Assembly (NCBI GenBank): GCA_900319975.1
Contig: ONQP01000014.1
Span: forward strand, 1-41,633
Origin: an uncultured Bacteroidales bacterium
Lineage (GTDB): Bacteria > Bacteroidota > Bacteroidia > Bacteroidales > UBA932
Length of the DNA stretch: 41,633 nt
Reading direction: 5' to 3'
Shown here: piece after piece, positions 1-8,237 of the stretch
Numbering within the stretch: position 1 is the first letter of the stretch
Layout: each line of letters starts with the position of its first letter
Notes under the pieces: model-generated
Told to the model about the DNA's origin: nothing
Databases searched by the model: none
What the model saw: the letters and a program-made list of their open reading frames with translations, nothing else
Made by a program: the position numbers and the translations under genes

Positions 1-1
1 C

Positions 2-742
2 AAGAAGATCGAACTCGCGGACGGCCGCGTGATCGAGATCGAGACCGGCAAACTGGCCAAGCAGGCCGCCGGCTCCGCCGTTGTCAAGATGGGAGGCACC
101 ATGGTCCTCGCCACCGTGACCTGTGCCGAAGAAGTCAAGGAAGGCACCGATTTCATGCCTCTCACCGTGGACTACCGTGAGAAGTACTATGCCGCGGGAC
201 GTTTCCCCGGCGGCTTTATGAAGCGCGAGAGCAAACCCTCCGATTACGAGGTGCTCATCGCCCGCCTGGTGGACCGCCCCATCCGCCCGCTGTGGCCGGA
301 TGACTTCCACCTGGAAGTCTTTGTGAACATCAGCCTGATTTCCGCCGAGAAGGACATCCAGCCCGACGCCCTCGCCGGCTTGGCCGCCTCCTGCGCCCTC
401 GCCTCTTCCGACCTGCCGTTCGGCGGCCCGGTCTCCGAAGTGCGCGTGAGCCGCATCAACGGCGAATTCGTCATCAACCCGAACTTCTCCCAGATGAAGG
501 ATTCCGACCTCGAACTGATGGTCGCCGCCACCGAGGAGAACATCATGATGGTCGAAGGTGAGATGAACGAGGTCAGCGAGCACGACATGCTCGAGGCCAT
601 CAAGTTCGCCCACGAAGAGATCAAGAAGCACTGCCGCGTTCAGAAGGAGCTCATGCACGAGCTCGGCACCGACGTCAACAAGCGCGACTATCCGCACGAC
701 GTCGAGGACGAGGACCTCAAGAAGGCCGTCCACGACTTCTGA
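2..742 (+). CDS. pnp: Polynucleotide phosphorylase, N-terminal part (partial, frameshifted)
   Basis: First RNase PH-like domain of PNPase, the phosphorolytic 3'-5' exoribonuclease of RNA turnover. The frame is open from nucleotide 2, so the true start lies upstream of the window. Recognisable family stretches are [53 protein letters not shown] and [11 protein letters not shown]. The frame reaches a TGA at 740-742 just after [11 protein letters not shown], inside the helical linker that joins the two RNase PH domains. The remainder of the protein continues in another frame (next entry). The 29-nt GTG is an internal valine, not a start. Identity is certain; whether the break is biological or an assembly error cannot be told from the sequence. 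Confidence 0.93.
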   Translation, partial: KKIELADGRVIEIETGKLAKQAAGSAVVKMGGTMVLATVTCAEEVKEGTDFMPLTVDYREKYYAAGRFPGGFMKRESKPSDYEVLIARLVDRPIRPLWPDDFHLEVFVNISLISAEKDIQPDALAGLAASCALASSDLPFGGPVSEVRVSRINGEFVINPNFSQMKDSDLELMVAATEENIMMVEGEMNEVSEHDMLEAIKFAHEEIKKHCRVQKELMHELGTDVNKRDYPHDVEDEDLKKAVHDF

Positions 743-745
743 GGA
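737..745 (+). other. Frameshift junction inside pnp
   Basis: The first frame reads His-Asp-Phe then TGA; skipping T740 continues as Glu-Glu-Gly-Phe-Lys. Compared with Bacteroides PNPases as I remember them, the linker between the equivalents of KKAV and FKAI also lacks about 22 residues. The simplest reading is therefore a deletion of about 65-70 nt that is not a multiple of three, rather than a single-base slip. TTC TGA loosely resembles the prfB +1 shift site, but no Shine-Dalgarno-like stimulator is seen upstream. Confidence 0.75.
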
Positions 746-818
746 AGGCTTCAAGGCCATCAAGGAGGAGTTCCTCGCCACCATTCCCGAGGAGCAGCTC
801 GAGGAGAAGACCCCGCTC

Positions 819-2315
819 GTGGAGCGTTACTACCACGCCGAGGAGAAGGAAGCCATGCGCAACATGATCCTCGACGAGGGCATCCGTCTGGACGGCCGCG
901 TCTGCGACCAGGTCCGTCCGATCTGGTGCGAGGTGGACTACCTCCCCTGCGCCCACGGCTCCGCCATCTTCACCCGCGGTGAGACCCAGTCCCTCGCGAC
1001 CGTCACCCTCGGTACCAAGATGGACATGAAGGAGATGGACGAGGTGCTGATCCAGGAGGACCAGCAGTTCGTGCTCCACTACAACTTCCCGCCGTTCGCC
1101 ACCGGCGAGGCCAAGCCGCAGCGCGGCCCCGGCCGTCGCGAGATCGGCCACGGCAACCTGGCGATGCGCGCCCTCAAGCCCGTCATCCCCATGGCTCCCG
1201 AGAACCCGTACGCCGTGCGCGTCGTTTCCGATATCCTCGAGTCCAACGGTTCTTCTTCCATGGCCTCCGTCTGCGGCGGCTGCCTCGCCCTCATGGACGC
1301 CGGCGTGAAGATCAAGAAGCCGGTGGCCGGTGTGGCCATGGGCCTCATCACCGACGAGACCCGTCCGAACGACCGCTACGCGATCCTCACCGATATCCTC
1401 GGCGACGAGGATCACCTCGGTGACATGGACTTCAAGGTCACCGGTACCGCCGACGGTATCACCGCCACCCAGATGGACATCAAGGTGGACGGCCTGTCCT
1501 ACGAAGTCCTCGAGAAAGCCCTCGAGCAGGCCCGTCAGGGTCGTATGCACATCATGGGCGAGATGATGAAGACCATCAGCGAGCCGCGTGCGGACTACAA
1601 GCCGTTCGTGCCCCGCATCGTCCAGATCCGCATCGCCGCCGAGTTCATCGGCGCCGTCATCGGCAAGGGTGGCGAGACCATCCAGAAGATCCAGAAGGAG
1701 ACCGGTTGCGTCATCAACATCGACGAGGAGCCGATCCCTGGCACCAACCTCACCGAGGGTGTCGTGGACATCGCTTCCGACAACGCCGACAACATGCAGA
1801 AGGCACTCGACTGGATCAAGGGCATCTGCGCCGTTCCTGAGGTGGGTACGGTCTACCACGGCCGTGTCGTCTCCATCCTCGAGTTCGGTGCGTTCATCGA
1901 GATCCTGCCGGGCAAGGAAGGCCTGCTGCACGTCTCCGAGATCGCCTGGAACAAGACCGAGAAGGTCGAGGATGTCCTCTCCGTCGGCGACGAAGTCGAC
2001 GTCAAGCTCCTCGAGATCGACGCCAAGACCGGCAAGATGCGCCTCTCCATGCGCGCCCTGACTGAGAAGCCGGAAGGCTACAAGGAGCCGGAGCGCCGTC
2101 CGCGCGGTGAGCGCGGCGAGCGTGGCGGCGAGCGCCGTGAGGGTGGTCGCCGCGAGGGTGGCCGCGGCCGCGACGAGCGTCGTGGCGGCGAGCGCCGCGA
2201 AGGCGGCCGTGACGGCCGTCACAACGACCGCCCGCGCCACAACAACGGTCCCCGCAACGACGCCCCTGCGCCGTCCTTCGACGACTACAAGGAGAATGTC
2301 GAAGAGGTCTTCTAA
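819..2315 (+). CDS. pnp: Polynucleotide phosphorylase, C-terminal part (frameshifted continuation)
   Basis: Continuation of pnp in the +1 frame. Coding resemblance already begins near 741 ([11 protein letters not shown]), so the GTG at 819 is only the first start-like codon and not a real initiation site. It holds the second RNase PH domain ([65 protein letters not shown]), then a KH domain with GKGG (about residues 265-325), an S1 domain (about 340-410, [20 protein letters not shown]) and an Arg/Gly-rich tail (about 425-485) ending APSFDDY. The tail is longer and more RGG-like than in the Bacteroides enzymes I know and may bind RNA. A bidirectional terminator follows at once. Confidence 0.93.
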   Translation: MERYYHAEEKEAMRNMILDEGIRLDGRVCDQVRPIWCEVDYLPCAHGSAIFTRGETQSLATVTLGTKMDMKEMDEVLIQEDQQFVLHYNFPPFATGEAKPQRGPGRREIGHGNLAMRALKPVIPMAPENPYAVRVVSDILESNGSSSMASVCGGCLALMDAGVKIKKPVAGVAMGLITDETRPNDRYAILTDILGDEDHLGDMDFKVTGTADGITATQMDIKVDGLSYEVLEKALEQARQGRMHIMGEMMKTISEPRADYKPFVPRIVQIRIAAEFIGAVIGKGGETIQKIQKETGCVINIDEEPIPGTNLTEGVVDIASDNADNMQKALDWIKGICAVPEVGTVYHGRVVSILEFGAFIEILPGKEGLLHVSEIAWNKTEKVEDVLSVGDEVDVKLLEIDAKTGKMRLSMRALTEKPEGYKEPERRPRGERGERGGERREGGRREGGRGRDERRGGERREGGRDGRHNDRPRHNNGPRNDAPAPSFDDYKENVEEVF

Positions 2316-2340
2316 AGATCTCTGACATAGATAAGAAAAA

Positions 2341-2366
2341 CGGGAGCCGTCGGGCTCCCGTTTTTT
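2341..2366. terminator. Bidirectional intrinsic terminator between pnp and the amidase gene
   Basis: An 8-bp GC-rich stem, CGGGAGCC / GGCTCCCG, with loop GTCG is followed by six T on the plus strand and preceded by a run of A (2335-2340) that serves as the U-tract for the opposite strand. It separates convergent genes: pnp stops at 2315 and the minus-strand gene stops at 2365. Confidence 0.93.
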
Positions 2367-3129
2367 ATTTCAGTTCGAAACTGTCGGCGTCCTCCAGGAC
2401 TGGGAACTTGGCGTGATAGGCGGCCAGGTGCTCCAGGTCCACCTCGGCGCAGGCGAAGCCCTCCTGCCCGTCGGGCACGGCGGCGAGCGTCTCGCCGAAG
2501 GGTCCGATGAAGGTGGTGCCGCCGTTGTAGCTGCAGGCGGGGTCCGTGCCGACGCGGTTGACGGCCGCGAGGTAGCAGGCGTTCTCGATGGCGCGGGCGC
2601 GGCTGAGCGTGTCCCACGCGAAGCGCCGCACGTCGGGCCAGCTGGCGACCAGCAGGATGGCGTCGTAGTCGTCGCGGTTGCGCAGCCAGACCGGGAAGCG
2701 GACGTCGTAGCAGACCGCCAGCAGGAAGCGCACGCCGCCGTATTCGACGACCACGCGGCGCTGCCCGCCCTGGAAGCGCTCGCCCTCGCCGCCGTAGCCG
2801 AACAGGTGGCGCTTGTCATAATGCTCATAGCTTCCGTCCGGGCGGACGAAGAAGAAGCGGTTGGCGCATTTGCCCGAGGGTGTCTGCAGGGCGACGCTGC
2901 CGGCCACCGCGGCCTTCAGCTTGGCGGCCTTGCGCTGCATCCAGGCCAGGCCGACGGACGGCTCCTGCTCCACGGTCGCTCCCTCCAGGGTCGCGAATCC
3001 CGTGGTGAACATCTCCGGAAGGACATACAGATCCGCCTTGGGCGCCCCTGCAAGCAGGGTGTCGAGGTGGGCGAAGTTCGCCTGCGGGTCTCCCCAGGCG
3101 ATATCAGATTGGACGAGACAAATTTTCAT
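2365..3129 (-). CDS. Carbon-nitrogen hydrolase (nitrilase superfamily, omega-amidase-like)
   Basis: 254 aa, typical length for the Nit/YafV branch. The Glu-Lys-Cys triad is visible: E39 in VLPEMFTTGF, K106 in YDKRHLF and C140 in LLAVCYDVRFPVW. The family hydrolyses amides such as 2-oxoglutaramate or deaminated glutathione in the cytoplasm; which substrate applies here cannot be read. It is the last gene of a four-gene minus-strand run, starting 2 nt after the MFS gene stop, so it is probably co-transcribed with the KDG genes. Its role in hexuronate use is not obvious, and it may simply ride on the operon. ATG at 3129 gives the canonical MKICLVQSDIAWGDP start. Confidence 0.88.
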   Translation of the reverse strand: MKICLVQSDIAWGDPQANFAHLDTLLAGAPKADLYVLPEMFTTGFATLEGATVEQEPSVGLAWMQRKAAKLKAAVAGSVALQTPSGKCANRFFFVRPDGSYEHYDKRHLFGYGGEGERFQGGQRRVVVEYGGVRFLLAVCYDVRFPVWLRNRDDYDAILLVASWPDVRRFAWDTLSRARAIENACYLAAVNRVGTDPACSYNGGTTFIGPFGETLAAVPDGQEGFACAEVDLEHLAAYHAKFPVLEDADSFELK

Positions 3130-3131
3130 AT

Positions 3132-4598
3132 CTATAGCTCAATGGGCTTGTATTTCGGGACGAGGGACTTCATGATGAACCAGGCGATGAGGTAGGCCAC
3201 GCCGCAGTAGCAGAACATCACGAAATAGCCGGCCGGCTTGCCTTCGAATCCCAGGAACCGGAAGGCGGCGCCCGCCTCTTCCGCGTGCGTGAAGAGGTTG
3301 CCGGCGACCTTCTGGACGATCATCGAACCGATGCCGCCCGCCGTCGTGCCGATGCCGGTGATGGAGGCGATGGTGCTCTTCGGGAACATGTCGCCGATGG
3401 TCGAGTAGAGGTTGGCGCTCCAGGCCTGGTGGCCCGCGCCGGCGAGGCCGATCAGGATGGCCGGCCACCAGGCGGAACCCAGGTTGATGCCCAGCGGCTG
3501 CGCGAAGAGCGCGGCGATGGGGAAGAAGGCGAAGATGAGCATCGCGAGCATGCGGCCCGCGTAGGGGTTCATGCCTTTCTTCTCGACGAAGATCTTGGGC
3601 AGGTAGCCGCCGACGATCGAAATGACGGTCACGATGGCGTAGAGCGTGAAGATCAGTGCCTGGCCCAGGCCGGACGTGGCGGGGGCGTTGAACTGGTTGC
3701 TGAAATAGGAGGGAGCCCAGAACAGGAAGAACCACCAGACGCCGTCGGTGAAGAACTTGCCGGTGATGAAGGCCCAGGTCTGCTTGTAGCGCAGGCACTG
3801 CACGAAGGGGATGGATTTCTCTTTCCCGCCGTCTTCCTTCCTGTCATTCCCGGCCTGACCGGGAATCTCGTCGTCCTGGTGGATGTAGGCCAGCTCGGCT
3901 TCGTTGACCCGCTTGCTCTTCTCGGGCTTCTCGTACATGAAGGTCCAGAAGAACATCCAGATGAAGCCCAGGCCGCCGATGATGATGAAGGCCCACTCCC
4001 AGCCGAATCTGACGGCGAGGGGCGGGATCAGCAGCGGGGCGGCGAGCGCGCCGACGGAGGCGCCGGCGTTGAAGATGGAGGTCGCGAAGGCGCGGTCCTT
4101 CTTCGGGAAATATTCGGCCGTCACCTTGATGGCGGCCGGGAAGTTGCCGGATTCGCCGAGGGCGAGGATGCCGCGGCAGAGCAGGAACAGGTAGACGGAC
4201 GTCGTGGACACGGCGAGCGCCACGTTGCTGCCCGCCTCGACGGCCCGCAGGGCGGCCACGCCGTCCAGGCCCGTGAAGAGGGAAGTGGCCCAGCCGCAGG
4301 CGGCGTGCATGCACGCACCGACGGACCAGACGCAGATGGCGATCAGGTAGCCCTTCTTGGTGCCCATCCAGTCCACGAACTTGCCCGCGAACAGGCAGCA
4401 GATGGCGTAGAAGATGGAGAAGAAAGAAGTGATGGTGCCGTAGTCGGCATCCGTCCAGTGGAATTCGGGCTTGATGAATTCCTCGTAGGTGAGCGAAAGG
4501 ACCTGGCGGTCGAGGTAATTGACGGTCGTCGCCACGAAGAGCAGCGAGCACAGCCACCAGCGCCAGTTGGTCATCAGTTTCTGTTGTGTGGTCGTCAT
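3132..4598 (-). CDS. MFS transporter, hexuronate/anion-cation symporter type
   Basis: 488 aa with about 12 predicted membrane segments. The N-terminus WWLCSLLFVATTVNYLDRQ and the loop GKFVDWMGTKKG between helices 2 and 3 fit the ACS family of the major facilitator superfamily (ExuT/GarP-like). It probably imports hexuronates or related sugar acids across the inner membrane, because the two upstream genes of the same operon metabolise 2-keto-3-deoxygluconate. The substrate itself is inferred from context. The central cytoplasmic loop between helices 6 and 7 contains IPGQAGN (residues 245-251), encoded by a 21-nt perfect-arm palindrome that looks like an inserted repeat. Start codon 1 nt after the aldolase stop. 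Confidence 0.88.
   Translation of the reverse strand: MTTTQQKLMTNWRWWLCSLLFVATTVNYLDRQVLSLTYEEFIKPEFHWTDADYGTITSFFSIFYAICCLFAGKFVDWMGTKKGYLIAICVWSVGACMHAACGWATSLFTGLDGVAALRAVEAGSNVALAVSTTSVYLFLLCRGILALGESGNFPAAIKVTAEYFPKKDRAFATSIFNAGASVGALAAPLLIPPLAVRFGWEWAFIIIGGLGFIWMFFWTFMYEKPEKSKRVNEAELAYIHQDDEIPGQAGNDRKEDGGKEKSIPFVQCLRYKQTWAFITGKFFTDGVWWFFLFWAPSYFSNQFNAPATSGLGQALIFTLYAIVTVISIVGGYLPKIFVEKKGMNPYAGRMLAMLIFAFFPIAALFAQPLGINLGSAWWPAILIGLAGAGHQAWSANLYSTIGDMFPKSTIASITGIGTTAGGIGSMIVQKVAGNLFTHAEEAGAAFRFLGFEGKPAGYFVMFCYCGVAYLIAWFIMKSLVPKYKPIEL
3846..3866. repeat. 21-nt palindrome inserted in the MFS transporter gene
   Basis: ATTCCCGG-CCTGA-CCGGGAAT: perfect 8-nt arms around a 5-nt loop. It is exactly seven codons and encodes IPGQAGN in the loop between the two halves of the carrier, a place that tolerates length change. 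The form recalls short palindromic repeats such as neisserial dRS3 (ATTCCC...GGGAAT). That it is a dispersed repeat in this genome is an inference; only one copy was noticed here. Confidence 0.6.
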
Positions 4599-4599
4599 G

Positions 4600-5265
4600 T
4601 TATCTTACCTCCCGGATGATTTGCAGGGCGTCCTGACAGAGTTTGGTGATCGTGGACCATTCGCCAGCGGCGATGACATCCTTGGGGAAGAGGTTGGAGC
4701 CCATGCCGACGCAGGCCACGCCGGCCTTGAACCAGCCTTCGAGGTTGGCCCGCTCGGGCTTGACGCCGCCCGTGACCATCAGGCGGCTCCACGGCATCGG
4801 GGCGCGGAGGCCCTTGACGAAGGCCGGGCCGAGCACGTCGCCCGGGAAGACCTTGCACAGGTCGCAGCCGGCTTCCTGCGCCGCGCCGACCTCGCTGACC
4901 GTGCCGCAGCCCGGGCAGTAGGGGATGAGGCGGCGGTTGCACACCGGCGCGATGGCGGGATTGAACAGGGGACCGACCACGAAGTTGGCGCCGAGCTGGA
5001 TGTAGAGCGCGGCGGTGGCCGGGTCGATGACGCTGCCCACGCCGACGATCATGCCGGGGAGCTCCTTGTTCGCGTATTTGACGAGTTCTGCGAAGACTTC
5101 CTGCGCGAAATCGCCGCGGTTGGTGAATTCAAACGCCCGCACGCCACCGTCGTAGCATGCCTTGAGGACTTTCTTGGCGACCTCGGCGTCTGCGTGGTAG
5201 AACACCGGCACCATGCCGGTCTCCATCATCGTCGCGAGGACCTGGAGTTTGTCGTATTTTGCCAT
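4600..5265 (-). CDS. eda: KDPG/KHG aldolase (2-dehydro-3-deoxyphosphogluconate aldolase)
   Basis: 221 aa, class I aldolase with a TIM-barrel fold. It cleaves 2-keto-3-deoxy-6-phosphogluconate to pyruvate and glyceraldehyde 3-phosphate, the last step of hexuronate breakdown through KDG. The Schiff-base lysine is K138 in [15 protein letters not shown]46 in FEFTNRG is the expected general acid-base position. [35 protein letters not shown] and VTGGVKPE are typical of the Bacteroidota form. It starts 10 nt after the KDG kinase stop and ends 1 nt before the carrier start, which supports one transcript. Confidence 0.95.
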   Translation of the reverse strand: MAKYDKLQVLATMMETGMVPVFYHADAEVAKKVLKACYDGGVRAFEFTNRGDFAQEVFAELVKYANKELPGMIVGVGSVIDPATAALYIQLGANFVVGPLFNPAIAPVCNRRLIPYCPGCGTVSEVGAAQEAGCDLCKVFPGDVLGPAFVKGLRAPMPWSRLMVTGGVKPERANLEGWFKAGVACVGMGSNLFPKDVIAAGEWSTITKLCQDALQIIREVR

Positions 5266-5275
5266 AGTCGTAGGA

Positions 5276-6316
5276 TTATCTTGATACTCGTCCGGAAGCG
5301 TCGCCCTTCATCAGGTTCTCGACCTCCGCGACGGTGACCTGGTTGTAGTCGCCGAAGATGGTATGCTTGAGGCAGGAGGCGGCCACGGCGAAGTTGAGCG
5401 CCTTCTGGTCGTCGCCGGTGTAGGTGAGCAGGCCGTAGATAAGGCCGCCCATGAAGGAGTCGCCGCCGCCGACGCGGTCCACGATGTGCGTGATGTCGTA
5501 GCGCGGGGACTGGTAGAGCGTCCTGCCGTCCCAGAGCACGCCGCCCCACGTGTTGTGGTTGGCGTTGATGGAACCGCGCAGGGTGATGATGACCTTCTTG
5601 GCGCGCGGGAAGCGCTTCATCAGCTGCTCTCCCACGCTCTGGAAGCGCTTCTGGTCGATGGCGCCGCCCGTGGCGGTGACGTCGAAGCCCTCCGGGCGGA
5701 TGCCGAAGACCTTGTCGGCGTCCTCTTCGTTGCCGAGGATGATGTCGCAGCCCTCGACGAGGGCGGGCATGATCTCACCGGCCTTCTTGCCGTATTTCCA
5801 GAGATTCTTGCGGTAGTTGAGGTCGCAGCTGACCGTCACGCCGAGGGCGTTGGCGGCCTTGATGGCCTCCAGGCACACGTCCGCCGCGCCCTGGCTGAGG
5901 GCGGGGGTGATGCCGGTCCAGTGGAACCAGTCGGCTCCTTCGAAGACTTTCTTCCAGTCGATCATACCCGGCTGGATGGTGGCGATGGAGGAGTTGGCGC
6001 GGTCGTAGACGACCTTGCTCGGGCGCGCCACGGCGCCGGTTTCGAGGAAATAGATGCCCACGCGGTCGCCGCCGAAGACGATGCCGGAGGTGTCGACGCC
6101 GTAGGAGCGGAGGTCCTTGATGCAGGACTTGGCTATGTCGTTGTCGGGAAGCCGGGTGATGAACTTGGCGTCGATGCCGTAATTGGCCAGCGAAACAGCA
6201 ACGTTGGCCTCGCCGCCGCCGAAGGTGGCGTCGAATTGCCTGGCTTGTCCGAAACGCAGATAGCCGGGCGTGGAAAGTCGGAGCATGATCTCTCCGAAGG
6301 TGATGACAGTGGGCAT
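5276..6316 (-). CDS. kdgK: 2-keto-3-deoxygluconate kinase (PfkB family)
   Basis: 346 aa ribokinase-fold sugar kinase that phosphorylates KDG to KDPG using ATP. Visible PfkB signatures are the N-terminal [17 protein letters not shown] and the C-terminal [19 protein letters not shown] with the catalytic base D286. A LNYRKNLW segment typical of KDG kinases lies near 167. First gene of the minus-strand operon kdgK-eda-MFS-amidase; the product is the substrate of the next gene's enzyme. The intergenic region to ysxC holds back-to-back -7 boxes. No regulator gene is adjacent. KDG specificity is inferred from the neighbour and family resemblance. Confidence 0.92.
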   Translation of the reverse strand: MPTVITFGEIMLRLSTPGYLRFGQARQFDATFGGGEANVAVSLANYGIDAKFITRLPDNDIAKSCIKDLRSYGVDTSGIVFGGDRVGIYFLETGAVARPSKVVYDRANSSIATIQPGMIDWKKVFEGADWFHWTGITPALSQGAADVCLEAIKAANALGVTVSCDLNYRKNLWKYGKKAGEIMPALVEGCDIILGNEEDADKVFGIRPEGFDVTATGGAIDQKRFQSVGEQLMKRFPRAKKVIITLRGSINANHNTWGGVLWDGRTLYQSPRYDITHIVDRVGGGDSFMGGLIYGLLTYTGDDQKALNFAVAASCLKHTIFGDYNQVTVAEVENLMKGDASGRVSR

Positions 6317-6350
6317 GGTTAATCGAATTTTGATCTAGGTTCGTATCTCG

Positions 6351-6358
6351 CAAATATA
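6351..6358 (-). promoter_or_regulatory. -7 box of the kdgK operon promoter
   Basis: On the minus strand the bases read TATATTTG, matching the Bacteroidota -7 consensus TAnnTTTG. It lies about 35 nt upstream of the kdgK ATG. No TTG at 19-21 nt upstream was found, so the -33 element is weak or absent, as would suit an activated promoter. Confidence 0.6.
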
Positions 6359-6372
6359 ATCTATTTTTTGTG

Positions 6373-6380
6373 TATCTTTG
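6373..6380 (+). promoter_or_regulatory. -7 box upstream of ysxC
   Basis: TATCTTTG, a full match to TAnnTTTG, 25 nt upstream of the ysxC ATG at 6406 and divergent from the kdgK promoter. No clear -33 TTG is seen at the expected spacing. Confidence 0.6.
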
Positions 6381-6405
6381 CAGTGAAATAAGAGTTAGTT
6401 TTTGT

Positions 6406-7002
6406 ATGAAGATTTCCGAGGCCGTGTTTGCAGGCAGCAGCACCCGGATTTCCCAGAAGCCCAAGCGCAAATTGCCGGAGTTCGCCTTCATCGGAAGGTC
6501 CAACGTCGGCAAGTCCTCGCTCATCAATATGCTATGCGGAAAATCCCGGCTTGCCATGACCTCGTCCACCCCCGGCAAGACCAAGGTGGTCAACCACTTC
6601 CTGATCAACGACAGCTGGTACCTGGTAGACCTGCCGGGTTATGGCTATGCCAGGCTGGGTCAGAAGGGCCGGGAGGAGATCGCTTCCGTGATCAAGGATT
6701 ACATCACGGGTTCGCAGGAGATGGCGCTCCTGTTCGTGCTCATCGATTCGCGCCACGACATCGGGCGGATCGACCTTGACTTCCTGGCGGAGCTCGGCGA
6801 GCACGGCATCCCCTTCGCCCTGATCCTGACCAAATGCGACAAGCAGGGCCCCAACGTCCTGGCCGCACAGATGGAGCGGGACCGCGAGATCCTGCTGCAG
6901 CAGTGGGAGGAGCTCCCGCCGGTGTTCTGCAGCTCCTCGCAGTCGGGTCGCGGCAGGGAAGAGATCCTGGACTATATCGGAAACATTCTGGATACAATTT
7001 AG
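6406..7002 (+). CDS. ysxC: Ribosome biogenesis GTPase YsxC/YihA (EngB)
   Basis: 198 aa from ATG 6406 (MKISEAVFAGSSTRI); an upstream GTG at 6370 lies within the promoter and is not used. G1 is GRSNVGKSS (residues 30-38), a threonine-containing switch lies in SSTPGKTKVVN, G3 is DLPGYGYA and G4 is TKCD. The family acts in assembly of the large ribosomal subunit. The gene is divergent from kdgK and 17 nt upstream of prs, so it probably heads a ysxC-prs-(membrane protein)-der transcript. Confidence 0.96.
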   Translation: MKISEAVFAGSSTRISQKPKRKLPEFAFIGRSNVGKSSLINMLCGKSRLAMTSSTPGKTKVVNHFLINDSWYLVDLPGYGYARLGQKGREEIASVIKDYITGSQEMALLFVLIDSRHDIGRIDLDFLAELGEHGIPFALILTKCDKQGPNVLAAQMERDREILLQQWEELPPVFCSSSQSGRGREEILDYIGNILDTI

Positions 7003-7019
7003 CTTTACATATTAATCGT

Positions 7020-7991
7020 ATGATTCACACCCATCGTTTGGAATTGTTCGCCTGCAGAGCCTCTGAGAACTTTGCACGCCAGGTCATCAATCACCTCAAC
7101 CAGCTCAAGTCGCCGGAGGAGCCCGAAGTCCATCTGGGCGAGATGGAAGTCACCCCTTTCAGCGACGGCGAATTCCAGCCGCAGTACTCCGAGAGCGTCC
7201 GCGGCGCCTCCGTCTACATCCTGCAATCCACCATCCACCCTGCAGACAACCTGATGGAGCTCCTGCTCGCGATCGACGCCGCCAAGCGCGCCTCGGCCGA
7301 TGAGGTGGTGGCTGTGATGCCTTATTTCGGCTGGGCCCGCCAGGACCGCAAGGACCGTCCGCGCGTGGCCATCGGCGCCAAGCTCGTCGCCAACCTGCTC
7401 CGCGCCGCCGGTGCGGACCGCGTGATGACGTGCGACCTGCACGCCGGACAGATCCAGGGCTTCTTCGACATCCCCGTGGACCACGTCTACGCCAGCAAGG
7501 TTTTCATTCCCTATATCCGCGACCGCAAGTTCAAGGACCTCGCGATCGCCGCGCCCGACATGGGCGGCGCCAAGCGCGCCAACGTCTATGCCCGTGAGCT
7601 GATGTGCCCCGTGATCATCTGCCACAAGACCCGCGAGCGGGCCAACGTGGTCGGTTCCATCACCGCCATCGGTGAGATCGAGGGCAAGGACATCATCATC
7701 GTGGACGACATGATCGACACCGCCGGCACGCTCTGCAAGGCCGCCGAGGTGCTGATGAACCGCGGCGCCAACAGCGTGCGCGCCTGCGCCACCCACGGCC
7801 TCCTCTCCGGCGGGGCCGTCGAGCGCATCCACGATTCCGCCCTGCAGGAAGTGTTCATCACCGACACCATCCCGCACCCGGAGCTCGCGGACGATCCCAA
7901 GATCCGCATCGTGTCGATGACCGAGGTGTTCGCCTCCATCATCCACAAGGTCTATAACTACGAGGCTATCAGCCCCGATTTCGTCCAGTAG
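7020..7991 (+). CDS. prs: Ribose-phosphate pyrophosphokinase
   Basis: 323 aa from ATG 7020 (MIHTHRLELFACRAS); the frame is open further upstream but that part overlaps ysxC. It makes PRPP from ribose 5-phosphate and ATP, for nucleotide, histidine, tryptophan and NAD synthesis. Visible motifs are the flexible ATP loop PYFGWARQDRKDRPR, DLHAGQIQGFFDIPVDH with the metal-binding histidine, and the PRPP-binding loop IIIVDDMIDTAGTL. Length and motifs are those of a class I enzyme. A small membrane protein gene starts 6 nt after its stop. Confidence 0.96.
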   Translation: MIHTHRLELFACRASENFARQVINHLNQLKSPEEPEVHLGEMEVTPFSDGEFQPQYSESVRGASVYILQSTIHPADNLMELLLAIDAAKRASADEVVAVMPYFGWARQDRKDRPRVAIGAKLVANLLRAAGADRVMTCDLHAGQIQGFFDIPVDHVYASKVFIPYIRDRKFKDLAIAAPDMGGAKRANVYARELMCPVIICHKTRERANVVGSITAIGEIEGKDIIIVDDMIDTAGTLCKAAEVLMNRGANSVRACATHGLLSGGAVERIHDSALQEVFITDTIPHPELADDPKIRIVSMTEVFASIIHKVYNYEAISPDFVQ

Positions 7992-7997
7992 AAGCAT

Positions 7998-8234
7998 ATG
8001 TGGCCGTTTTTCCTCGTTGTACTCGTGCTGGTCGGGCTCTGCGTGCTCGGCCTGGCCGTGAACATCCTCTTCGGGAAGGAGTTCCCGAAGTACGATGTCG
8101 GGTCCAACGAGGAGATGCGCCGCCGGGGCATCCGCTGCTACAAGGATGAGGATGCCGCCCTGCACGGCAGACATTGCAAGGGCGAGCAGTCTGATGCCTG
8201 CAAAGATTGTCAATTATACACCCAACACCCGTAG
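7998..8234 (+). CDS. Small single-pass membrane protein with C-terminal cysteines, unknown function
   Basis: 78 aa. Residues 3-24 form one hydrophobic segment (FFLVVLVLVGLCVLGLAVNILF). The soluble remainder is basic then Cys-rich, with C48, C60, C68 and C71 including CKDC. It is squeezed between prs (6-nt gap) and der (3-nt gap), so it is almost surely a real gene of that operon. Small membrane proteins with a terminal cysteine cluster occur in other Bacteroidota, but I know no function. Metal binding through the cysteines is only a guess. Confidence 0.72.
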   Translation: MWPFFLVVLVLVGLCVLGLAVNILFGKEFPKYDVGSNEEMRRRGIRCYKDEDAALHGRHCKGEQSDACKDCQLYTQHP

Positions 8235-8237
8235 CAA

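Noticed and set aside
735-745. Programmed +1 frameshift in pnp
   Set aside because: No stimulatory Shine-Dalgarno-like site or downstream structure seen, and missing linker residues point to a deletion instead.
717-2240. 507-codon open frame antisense to pnp
   Set aside because: Shadow of a GC-rich gene: rich in Val, His, Asp, Gly and Leu, no recognisable domain, fully overlapped by PNPase coding sequence.
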